Positions 22,825 to 31,020 of a DNA stretch of 35,540 nucleotides are shown here, in pieces. The position numbers and the translations under genes are program-made. Origin of the DNA: JAGFIY01 sp964499285 (lineage in GTDB: Bacteria; Bacteroidota; Ignavibacteria; Ignavibacteriales; Melioribacteraceae); assembly GCA_964499285.1 (NCBI GenBank), contig CAZCLA010000031.1, positions 1 through 35,540 on the forward strand, given 5' to 3'. The notes below the pieces were generated by a model that was not told where the DNA came from, made no database searches, and saw nothing but the letters and a program-made list of their open reading frames with translations. Numbering within the stretch: the stretch's first letter is position 1; the number at the start of each line of letters is the position of its first letter.

Positions 22825-25809
22825 TCAAACTGATAACCCTGGTTTCAAAATAATTCCTTGATTTTGGTGCCCATTTATTTTAACAGAGATAGGATCTTTG
22901 AACTCCAAATGTCTGGCAAAATTAAATTCTTCAACAGCCTCTTGGGTAAGCATCCATTCCCAATCGATGAATGAAAATTTATCTGTTGAATTTACGGTAA
23001 AGTAACCGACTCTGAAGCTAGTTATATTTTGAAAAAAGTGTGAACCTTGCGAAGGTGTAACACTAAAATCCTTAAATCCCGATTCGACTATCGTACATGC
23101 TCCGGAAATTTGATCCCAAGTAACTGGAATACCAAGCCAATGATCGAAGGAACCCCATCTTCCAACTCCGATAAGAATATAAGGTCTTTGTCGTTTAAGT
23201 AATTTTTTATTAAACTGACTTATTTCGTAAGCAACTTCGCTGCTTTTTCCTCTATCAAATTTGTTTATATCAACTACAATCAAATCATATATGCCATGAA
23301 ATGATCCATTACCCAACACTTGCGAACTTCTACAAATTAAATTTTCTTTTGGATATTCCTCTAATTTTAAAATCTCAACTTCACGGCTTATTACTAAAGG
23401 ACGCATCTGTAAGAATGCAAATTCTTTGGGGTTGACATTCATATTGACTGCAAATTCAATTTCAACATATGTTCCCATTCCCCAAGTGCCTAACTCTAAA
23501 AGGAGGTCAAGAATATCTGCCAAAGGAAAGACCTTATGTTTTAGAATAGGGGAGAAAGTGACAACTCTCTTTCCGGCGCGGGAAATACCATCGTAAACTG
23601 CATCGTTTTCCGGTGAATAAGTTGATCCAACGTAATTCAGTGTTTGATCTTTTTCGGCTGCGGATAAATCATATTGTTTAACAAAAATTTCCGGATCTTG
23701 ATCCAAGCTAACAATTTTAGTTTTTAGATCTAAAGCATAAAAACTCTGCTGTGCATTTCTGATTGTTTCTTTTGTTGAGAAAAACTGTAAAAGATGTCTT
23801 GGGAATTTCGGACAAAACCTAACAGTTTCTCCGCCTTCAACTACGGTTTGACCTAATCCAAGCGCCACAAAGGCAATTCCATCCTGAGATTTCTGGGGGG
23901 GAACAGGATAAAAATTATAAGATTTGGCAACACCGGCAAAATCCGGATAAAATCTGGACTCATGTTTTGAACCTATTAATCTTTGAACAATAACTGCCAT
24001 TTTTTCTTCTTCAAGCCTGTATGATGTAGCCTTCATATAATCTTTCGCCGAAGTAAGGAATTGAGAAGCGTAAACGCTCTTGATAGCAGTTAAAAGTTCC
24101 TCTAATCTTATATCAGGATTAGGATCATTATTCGGAATCATGAACGTTTTGTAAACACCGGCAAATGGTTGAAATTGAGAATCTTCGAGAAGACTCGATG
24201 ATCTGACAGCCAGTGGTTCCGTAATAATCTCTAGAAACTCTCTTAATTTATTTAATATATCTTCTGGAAAGATAGATGCTTCACGAAAATTTTCGGAAAT
24301 GAGATTATCATCGTTCTCGTTCAATGCAAACGTGAACAATTTATTATCCTCAATAAATTGATCGAACACATCGGTTGCTATAACAATAGCGGATGGAACA
24401 GATATTTGGATTCCGGGATATTTATCATGAAGTTCATAGTTGTTAATAAGTGTGTTTATAAATCCCAAACCGCGAGCTTTGCCTCCCAACGAACCTCCGC
24501 CTATACGTGCGAAACTATTATTTGGATCAAAGGTAACTTTATTAAAATCAGTTACAATTCCTCTAGTTCTCAGCTGCTGATAAAGAACAAGAGAATCGAT
24601 GAGATTTTGACGTAACGCTTCATTAGTAGGAAAGTCACTTAATTTACGAGGACGAAGCCGATCAGCAAGCCAAAATTCTGTTCTTGCTTTTAACCAGCGG
24701 GAAAAATCATTTCGTTCCGAATGAAAGATTAATGATTCGTCCGGAACCGTTGCTAAATGCTCTTCCAATTGTTTTAAATTGGATGCTCGTGAAACCTCAC
24801 TTCCATCCGGAAGACGGAAAATAAAATCTCCAAAGCCAAAGTTTTCCAAAATAAAATTCCTCAAATCATAAAGAAGCCGGGGTGAGCCTTTTAGTAAAAA
24901 TCCGACTTCAATTTCCTTTGCTCTTTCTTCATACTCAGGATTGCTCGACTGTAGAAGTATAGGAATATCGTGATGCATCTTTCTTACTTCCATAGCAAAT
25001 TTAATTCCGGCTTCGGGATCCCGCACTCCTTCACTCTTGAAGTTTATATCAGTAATAACACCAAGCGTATAATCGTGATACTTTTCGTAATACTCCCACG
25101 CCTCTTCATAGGTTGTACATAAAAGAATTTTGGGACGAGCGCGCATTCTCAAATACTTATGTGTGAGGTTCACACCTTCAGAAAGTAAATACTGAGACTG
25201 TTTTAATATTACTTTATAGATCAACGGTAGGTAGGTGGAATAAAATTTTACATTATCCTCGACAACAATTATACACTGAACTCCTCCGGTCTGCGTGTCA
25301 TTTTCCACATTAAATTTATCTTCGATGTATTTTATTATACCAATCAACAATCGATAATCACCTTGCCAGATAAAAATTCTATCAAATACGGAAACGTCAT
25401 AATGTGTCTGGATTTCTTTACGTTCACGGTTATCATACGCAAGAAGGATTATCGGTGTGTCTATTTCTAACTTTCTTACTTTGTTCACAAAATTTATAGG
25501 GTGCATATCTTCAATGTGAAGAGTTGTGATAATAAGATCAAAAGCACTCCTTCCGTTGTTCATCAATTCAATTGCTTCGGATGCGGTGGTTACAGCGGTG
25601 AGTTCGGGAGCATGACTCAGGTTTAGGTTCTGATATTCTTCGCGGATAAGTTCATATAATCTTCCATCTTCTTCAAAAAGGTAATTATCATAAAGGCTTG
25701 AAACAAGGAGTATATCACGAATTTTATAACGCATCAATTTCTGAAAGCGCTTGATTCTTTGACCGAACATACTCTTTAAACTGAGCTGTTCGAGCTTATT
25801 CATCTTCAT
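22825..25809 (-). CDS. Double-receiver/PEP-synthase-like ATP-grasp protein, copy 2
   Basis: A 994-residue paralogue of the 999-aa protein, similar along its whole length. Receiver 1 again lacks the acceptor (Thr96 in DLIITTLHIED), receiver 2 keeps Glu184-Asp185, Asp254 (VITDINF) and Lys307. The PEP synthase/PPDK ATP-grasp domain has GGSLGGKARGLGF (Lys444), AVRSSSLLEDS (Arg536), Glu785 and Gln801. No phosphohistidine swivel motif or PEP-binding barrel is present. The C-terminal domain repeats the conserved LIGVGRWGSFDHW and SQGSHFFQNITS (His924). ATG 25809 is the longest start; ATG 25803 is equally possible, and no strong ribosome binding site is seen. It lies downstream of the NAD-type gdh behind a terminator and heads an operon with the histidine kinase and response regulator. 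Function unknown. Confidence 0.85.
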   Translation of the reverse strand: MKMNKLEQLSLKSMFGQRIKRFQKLMRYKIRDILLVSSLYDNYLFEEDGRLYELIREEYQNLNLSHAPELTAVTTASEAIELMNNGRSAFDLIITTLHIEDMHPINFVNKVRKLEIDTPIILLAYDNRERKEIQTHYDVSVFDRIFIWQGDYRLLIGIIKYIEDKFNVENDTQTGGVQCIIVVEDNVKFYSTYLPLIYKVILKQSQYLLSEGVNLTHKYLRMRARPKILLCTTYEEAWEYYEKYHDYTLGVITDINFKSEGVRDPEAGIKFAMEVRKMHHDIPILLQSSNPEYEERAKEIEVGFLLKGSPRLLYDLRNFILENFGFGDFIFRLPDGSEVSRASNLKQLEEHLATVPDESLIFHSERNDFSRWLKARTEFWLADRLRPRKLSDFPTNEALRQNLIDSLVLYQQLRTRGIVTDFNKVTFDPNNSFARIGGGSLGGKARGLGFINTLINNYELHDKYPGIQISVPSAIVIATDVFDQFIEDNKLFTFALNENDDNLISENFREASIFPEDILNKLREFLEIITEPLAVRSSSLLEDSQFQPFAGVYKTFMIPNNDPNPDIRLEELLTAIKSVYASQFLTSAKDYMKATSYRLEEEKMAVIVQRLIGSKHESRFYPDFAGVAKSYNFYPVPPQKSQDGIAFVALGLGQTVVEGGETVRFCPKFPRHLLQFFSTKETIRNAQQSFYALDLKTKIVSLDQDPEIFVKQYDLSAAEKDQTLNYVGSTYSPENDAVYDGISRAGKRVVTFSPILKHKVFPLADILDLLLELGTWGMGTYVEIEFAVNMNVNPKEFAFLQMRPLVISREVEILKLEEYPKENLICRSSQVLGNGSFHGIYDLIVVDINKFDRGKSSEVAYEISQFNKKLLKRQRPYILIGVGRWGSFDHWLGIPVTWDQISGACTIVESGFKDFSVTPSQGSHFFQNITSFRVGYFTVNSTDKFSFIDWEWMLTQEAVEEFNFARHLEFKDPISVKINGHQNQGIILKPGLSV

Positions 25810-25855
25810 AGGCGATTATTTTTTTGATATAACATGCTGTTAAAATATAATAAAA

Positions 25856-25900
25856 AAGGCAATCGATTCAATTTATTTTATAATAAATATCGACTGCCTT
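25856..25900 (-). terminator. Terminator between NAD-type gdh and the 994-aa gene
   Basis: Twelve-nt arms AAGGCAATCGAT (25856-25867) and ATCGACTGCCTT (25889-25900), fully paired in the minus-strand RNA with one G-U, an inner ATTTATT / AATAAAT extension, and a run of six U after the stem. It lies 24 nt past the gdh stop and about 45 nt before the next start. Confidence 0.85.
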
Positions 25901-25924
25901 CTAAATCAATAACTGATGTAGATA

Positions 25925-27265
25925 TTAAACAACGCCTTGATCAAGCATAGCATCCGCCACTTTCAAGAATCCGGCAATATTTGCTCCAACCACATAGTTT
26001 TCCGGTTTGCCGAATCTTTCAGCAGTTTGAACGCAAGTATCGTGAATGTTTATCATAATTTGTTGAAGTTTTGCATCAACTTCATCGCGCAGCCAAGGAA
26101 GTCTCATACTGTTTTGAGTCATTTCCAAACCGGATGTTGCAACTCCGCCAGCGTTTGCTGCCTTGCCCGGGGCATAAAGTATTTTTGAACTATCAAATAC
26201 TTTGTAACCTTCAATTGTAGTAGGCATATTTGCGCCTTCGCATACGCACATACAACCATGTTTCACCAATTCTTTTGCATCATTTCCGTCTAGTTCGTTT
26301 TGAGTTGCACAAGGCATTGCAACATCTACTTTAACTCCCCAAGGACGTTTGCCTGGATGAAATTCAACTTTAAATTCCTTTGCATAAGGTTCTACGATAT
26401 CTTGTGCCGATGCTCTAAGCTTTAGCATGTAATCAATCTTTTCACCGGAGATACCATCTTTATCATACACAAATCCATCAGGACCTGAAAGAGTGACAAC
26501 TTTTCCACCAAGTTCATTTATTTTCGTCACCGCTCCCCACGCCACGTTTCCAAAACCGGAAACAGCAACTGTTTTGCCTTCAAAATTAGTGCCTCTTGTT
26601 TTCAGCATTTCTTGAGCAAAATATACAGCACCAAATCCGGTGGCTTCAGGACGAATCAAAGAACCGCCCCAGTTCAAGCCTTTACCGGTCAGCACTCCGG
26701 TGAATTCATTCCTCAATCTCTTATATTGTCCAAATAAAAAACCAATTTCGCGCGCACCAACACCTATATCACCAGCAGGAACGTCTGTGTTTGGCCCGAT
26801 ATGCCGGAACAATTCACTCATAAAACTTTGGCAGAATCTCATGACTTCATTATCGCTCTTTCCTTTTGGATCAAAATCAGAACCGCCTTTGCCGCCGCCC
26901 ATTGGTAATGTTGTTAAACTGTTTTTAAAAACTTGTTCAAATGCTAAGAATTTTAATATCCCAAGTGTAACGGAAGGGTGGAAGCGAAGACCGCCTTTAT
27001 ATGGGCCAATAGCGCTGTTCATTTCAATTCTGTATCCGCGGTTCACTTGAACTTCGCCCTGATCGTCAACCCATGGAACTCTAAAAGTAATAACACGTTC
27101 TGGTTCAATCATTCTTTCAAGTATTTTTGCAGAGCGGTATTCGGGATGTCTTTCAAGTACAATTTCAAGCGATTCAAGAACTTCTTCCACTGCTTGATGA
27201 AATTCCGGTTCACTTGGATTCTTTGCTTTTACTTCACTGATGATTTTTTCGATATAATCTGACAT
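25925..27265 (-). CDS. gdh: Hexameric glutamate dehydrogenase, NAD-type
   Basis: A 446-residue hexameric glutamate dehydrogenase, very close to the NADP-type copy in the substrate domain (YKGGLRFHP Lys90, Lys114, GGGKGG Lys126, Asp166 in PAGDIGVG). The coenzyme domain differs in a telling way: VSGFGNVAWG with Phe238 and TLSGPDG with Pro262-Asp263, the same residues at the same numbers as in the NAD-specific Clostridium symbiosum enzyme. It is therefore predicted to prefer NAD and to work mainly in glutamate breakdown, or in ammonium assimilation when ammonium is high. ATG 27265 has TTGGAG six bases upstream. It heads the minus-strand cluster and is followed by a terminator and the 994-aa gene. 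Confidence 0.95.
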   Translation of the reverse strand: MSDYIEKIISEVKAKNPSEPEFHQAVEEVLESLEIVLERHPEYRSAKILERMIEPERVITFRVPWVDDQGEVQVNRGYRIEMNSAIGPYKGGLRFHPSVTLGILKFLAFEQVFKNSLTTLPMGGGKGGSDFDPKGKSDNEVMRFCQSFMSELFRHIGPNTDVPAGDIGVGAREIGFLFGQYKRLRNEFTGVLTGKGLNWGGSLIRPEATGFGAVYFAQEMLKTRGTNFEGKTVAVSGFGNVAWGAVTKINELGGKVVTLSGPDGFVYDKDGISGEKIDYMLKLRASAQDIVEPYAKEFKVEFHPGKRPWGVKVDVAMPCATQNELDGNDAKELVKHGCMCVCEGANMPTTIEGYKVFDSSKILYAPGKAANAGGVATSGLEMTQNSMRLPWLRDEVDAKLQQIMINIHDTCVQTAERFGKPENYVVGANIAGFLKVADAMLDQGVV

Positions 27266-27542
27266 AACAACTCCAATAAATTTTGTATGATTTACTTCTT
27301 TCTATATAAAGACAAACATAACTTAATTTGTATATGAAACTTAGTGATATTTTACCTTAAGAAAAAAGGAAACAGATGAAAAAGGGGATTTTTGGTAAAA
27401 AATATTACTTTTATGGTATTGGACCATGAATTGTAAAATTCAGATTTTATATCTCATTATAGGGCTGGTGATTATTCAGATCATCGAATTTCTACTTCAC
27501 ATATTAGTAAGTATATTGTGTAAGAATTTCTCATCTTCGATA

Positions 27543-28925
27543 CTATTCTCTATTTATTTTTCCTCGATTAAAAGAAAAATAAATTCCAAATGCACTTATT
27601 ACTGCAAAACAAATAAATGCATATTTCATTGCTTTCAAAAATATTGTGTTTGAAACCAATTCGATTGCTTTGCCTTCAAACATAAAAGAAAAAAGTACTG
27701 CTGCTATTGTCATGCTGGCTATCTGACCGACTACTCTCATTGTCGCAGCTGAACCGGAAGCCAAGCCATATTGTGTTTTATTGACCGAACTCATAATCGT
27801 GTTCATATTTGGAGAAGAGAAAAGTGCGAATCCAAGTCCAACCCAAAGCAGCATAAAAATTATTAACCAAACAGGCGTCTGCAAAGAAAAGTATGCAAAT
27901 GATGCCAATCCAATGGTACACATTGTCATACCAATTGTGGTCAAATAACGAGGCTGTAATTTATCAGAAAGACTTCCGGCAATAGGAGAGAATATCGTCA
28001 TCATGATCGGTTGAGCGACCAATAAGGTTCCGGCATAGCTTGGAGAAAAACCTTTAAGTTTTTGCAGGTACAAACTAAGTAAAAAGACGATAGCAAAAGT
28101 TGCGCTGTAATTAATTAATGCTGCTAAGTTTGAATAGGCAAAGAGACGGTTATTTGTAAATAATTTTGTATCAAGTACCGGCGAATTCGATTTACTTTCT
28201 AAACGCCAAAAGATAATTACGGATAATAAACCCGTTAATATCATTATCCAGCCTTCAACCGAAGGTATTTTTGAAGAACCGTAAGCAAGTAAAAGTAAAC
28301 CGATCATGTACCAAATTGATTCTTTCAATTCAATTTTTTGATTTCCTCTTTTCTCTAAGCTATCATTTCCAAAAAAAAGGAAACTTATAAGTGTTGTAAA
28401 TACACCTAGTACTGTGGTGATGTAGAATATAGATCGCCATCCAATGTATTCTGTGATTAATCAGCCGACAAAAGGTCCGAAAGCTAATCCTAAATAAACC
28501 GCTGAGACAGAAATACCGAGAACTCTTCCCCTATATTTTTGAGGGAATGCTGCAACTAATATTGCTGGTCCTGTCGTGGTCACAAATGCAGTTCCAATCC
28601 CCTGAAGATATCGAAATAATATGAGCCATAATCCAGAAACAGATGAGCCGCATAAGAAAGATGAAATTGTAAATATGAGAACACCAATCTTGAAAAATTT
28701 TTTAATTCCCTTCACATCACCAAGTTTCCCGACCGGTAGAAGAAACATAGCAGTAGCCAGAAGAAATGAGGTTATAACCCAGCTAAGAGTCACTGCATCT
28801 AAGTTAAAACTTTTTTCAATAGCTGGTAAGGCAATGTTAATAGAGGAGATGAGAAATGTTCCCATAAATGAAGTTACAGCAACTACGGCAATTGTATAGA
28901 ATTGTGACTTAGAAAGATTCATCAA
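27543..28925 (-). pseudogene. MFS drug transporter (DHA2-like), interrupted by one in-frame TGA
   Basis: A 460-codon major facilitator gene read as one frame from ATG 28925, broken only by TGA at 28461-28463. The N-terminal part (154 aa) has the expected first helices, IALPAIEKSF, the loop motif GKLGDVKGIKKFFK and ends GPFVG; after the stop the frame continues LITEYIGWRSIFYIT and on to the C-terminal end without any other stop or shift. The hydrophobic profile suggests about 14 helices, as in DHA2 proton-coupled exporters. The stop sits where the GPxxGG motif expects its second glycine, so GGA to TGA is the simplest change. It may be a recent pseudogene, an assembly error, or two fragments translated separately. 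TGA is an ordinary stop elsewhere in this window (for example nqrB and the HAD gene), so recoding is unlikely. Confidence 0.85.
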
Positions 28926-29028
28926 AAAAAAATCACACTGTAAATAAAATATGAATCAAAAATAGAAATATATCGGACGAATTGAAATGAATGATTTAGC
29001 GTACTAATGTGATAGAATGTTAATAAAA

Positions 29029-29055
29029 GCAAAAAGATTGGAAAATTCTTTTTGC
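29029..29055 (-). terminator. Probable terminator of the trp operon
   Basis: Perfect 9-bp stem GCAAAAAGA / TCTTTTTGC with a 9-nt loop. In the minus direction it is followed by TTTTATT. It lies about 95 nt past the trpA stop. The stem is A/T-rich, so strength is uncertain. Confidence 0.5.
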
Positions 29056-29116
29056 ATTTATTGCTGTTCGCTACAGCGATCGGATTTAAAGTGAACTACA
29101 AATATTCGGGGGTTCA

Positions 29117-29138
29117 GCTTGCCTATCGGCAGGCAAGC
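29117..29138. repeat. GC-rich palindromic element after trpA
   Basis: Perfect 8-nt arms GCTTGCCT / AGGCAAGC around a 6-nt centre (ATCGGC). It is clearly more GC-rich than its surroundings and has no T-run, so it is not a simple terminator. It resembles short dispersed GCCTGCC-type palindromes that I associate with Bacteroidota-group genomes, from memory. It begins 11 nt past the trpA stop. Confidence 0.45.
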
Positions 29139-29148
29139 CCATTAAAAA

Positions 29149-29934
29149 TTAGTTGTTTTTACAAGCATCAGAGAGTTCATTAATCAATTTTAATGAATTC
29201 GCAAACTTATCATCATCTTCACCAAGTGATTTTATTACTGCACTTCCGACAATAAAACCGTCTGTATAATTTCTATATTCTTTAATATTATTCGGAGATG
29301 AAATTCCAAATCCCAGCATCATTTTATTATTAGAAATAATTTTATAAGTTCTTTCGAGATTGTGTTTTACTTCATCTCCAAAATTATTTCGAACGCCGGT
29401 TGTTCCGGTTACACTTACACAGTATACAAATCCCGAACTTAATTCATCAATTTTCTTAATTCGCTCTTTTGAAGATGTTGGAGTTGTAAGCAGCGCAATT
29501 TCAAAATCTTTGAATTTATGCGTAAAAAAATCTTCATACTCTTCAAGCGGAATATCAGGTATTATTAATCCATCCACTTTGGCATTCTTTGCATCGCTGA
29601 TAAATTTCTCAATTCCGTAATGCATAATTGGATTGGCGTAACCCATAAGTATTAGCGGTTTATCAACTCGTTCTTTTATTTTAGACGTCATCTCAAGTAC
29701 CGAACTAAGAGATACGCCATTTGACAAAGCTGCTTCCGAAGATTTTTGTATTACCGGACCGTCGGCTAAGGGATCGCTGAATGGAATTCCAAGTTCGATT
29801 AAATCTGCTCCGGCATCGTAAACTTTACAAACCAAATCAACAAATGAATCGACATTGGGATAACCGGCAGTTAAATAAATTGATAACGCTTTTTGATTAT
29901 TCTCATTAATCTTTTCAATAGTTTCTCTTATCAT
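29149..29934 (-). CDS. trpA: Tryptophan synthase alpha chain
   Basis: Cleaves indole-3-glycerol phosphate to indole, which is channelled to TrpB. At 261 residues it is of normal length. The catalytic acids are Glu47 (LIELGIPFSDP) and Asp58 (PLADGPVIQ), followed by the phosphate-binding GTTGVRN and FGISSP segments. The ATG shares one base with the trpB stop (TAATG). It is the last gene of the trp operon. Confidence 0.97.
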   Translation of the reverse strand: MIRETIEKINENNQKALSIYLTAGYPNVDSFVDLVCKVYDAGADLIELGIPFSDPLADGPVIQKSSEAALSNGVSLSSVLEMTSKIKERVDKPLILMGYANPIMHYGIEKFISDAKNAKVDGLIIPDIPLEEYEDFFTHKFKDFEIALLTTPTSSKERIKKIDELSSGFVYCVSVTGTTGVRNNFGDEVKHNLERTYKIISNNKMMLGFGISSPNNIKEYRNYTDGFIVGSAVIKSLGEDDDKFANSLKLINELSDACKNN

Positions 29935-31020
29935 TATTTTTCACCAATATTTTTCATAATAGTGTTGATATCTTTATCACCACGACCGCTTATGTTTACT
30001 ACAACTATATCATCCGAATTTGTCTTAGGCATCAGCTCATTTAAATAAGCAACAGCGTGAGCCGTTTCAAGAGCAGGAAGAATTCCCTCTGTTTTTGTAA
30101 GCAATTTAATTCCTTCGAGCGCTTCTTCGTCAGTAACGGAATAGTATTCTGCACGTTTTATNNNNNNNNNNNNNNNNNNNNNNNNNNNNNNNNNNNNNNN
30201 NNNNNNNNNNNNNNNNNNNNNNNNNNNNNNNNNNNNNNNNNNNNNNNNNNNNNNNNNNNNNAAAAGGATAAAATATTCCGATCGCATTTGAACCACCGCC
30301 AACGCAAGCGAGAATGTGAGTCGGTAATTTATTTTCTTTTTCTTGTAACTGCTGCTTAGTTTCTTCACCGATTACCGATTGAAAATCGCGTACAATCATA
30401 GGATAAGGATGCGGACCGACAACTGAACCGATTATGTAATGAGTGTCGTGTACATTTGTAACCCAATCACGAATTGCTTCGTTTGTTGCATCTTTTAAAG
30501 TTTTACTTCCTGAATTAACGGTTCTGACTTCGGCACCTAGTAGCTTCATTCTAAACACATTTAAACTCTGTCGTTCAACATCAACTTCACCCATATAAAC
30601 AATACATTTCAATCCGAACTTTGCACAGACGGTAGCAGTCGCCACTCCGTGCTGTCCAGCTCCGGTCTCGGCAATGATTCTTTTCTTGCCTAACTTTTTT
30701 GCTAAAAGAATTTGTCCAATTGCATTATTTAATTTATGTGCTCCGGTGTGACAAAGATCTTCACGCTTCAAATAAATTTTGCCTCTACCGAAATATTCGG
30801 TTAATCTTTTTGCATAAGTGAGGGGAGTGGGACGACCGTTATAATCTTTTTGAATTTCTCTCAATTCCTTTAAGAAGCTTTCATCGGTTCGAAGTTTTTT
30901 ATAAGTGTTTTCTAATTCATAAAGAGCGGTCATCAAAGTTTCTGGTACAAACTTACCGCCGTAAATTCCATACTTTCCTTTTTCATTCGGGAAAGTATAT
31001 TTTGTTTTTTGTTCATTCAT
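29934..31020 (-). CDS. trpB: Tryptophan synthase beta chain (broken by an assembly gap)
   Basis: PLP enzyme that joins indole and serine. The N-terminal 253 residues (31020 to 30262) include the PLP lysine Lys96 (HTGAHKLNNA), AETGAGQHGVA and the phosphate-binding CVGGGSNAIG. After 100 N the last 75 residues resume with IKRAEYYSVTDEEAL and contain GILPALETAHA and ISGRGDKD. The two parts are in different frames across the N run. By comparison with E. coli TrpB about 74 residues are missing, roughly 220 nt, so the 100-N gap is a placeholder and the frame change is not a real mutation. The start overlaps the aroF stop (TAATG). Confidence 0.93.
30162..30261. other. Assembly gap of 100 N inside trpB
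   Basis: Exactly 100 N. The flanking trpB halves lack about 74 residues by family comparison, so the true missing DNA is nearer 220 nt. Confidence 0.99.

Noticed and set aside
26640..27262. Plus-strand frames of 94-136 codons opposite the NAD-type gdh
   Set aside because: They are antisense shadows of a strongly conserved gene and show no recognisable protein features.
27313..27320. TATGTTTG (minus strand) as a Bacteroidota-type -7 promoter box for the NAD-type gdh
   Set aside because: It fits TAnnTTTG and lies about 48 nt before the start, but no TTTG box is found at the required 19-21 nt upstream.
27426..27653. Plus-strand 75-codon frame rich in Ile, Phe and Cys
   Set aside because: It overlaps the 3' end of the MFS gene in antisense, has low-complexity hydrophobic composition typical of A/T-rich shadow frames, and no ribosome binding site.
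28461..28463. TGA read as glycine (alternative genetic code)
   Set aside because: TGA ends several normal genes here (nqrB, the MOSC and HAD genes, trpG), so the standard code applies and the TGA is a mutation or error.
29934..31020. Frameshift in trpB
   Set aside because: The frame change falls exactly at the N run, whose length is a placeholder; both coding halves are intact.
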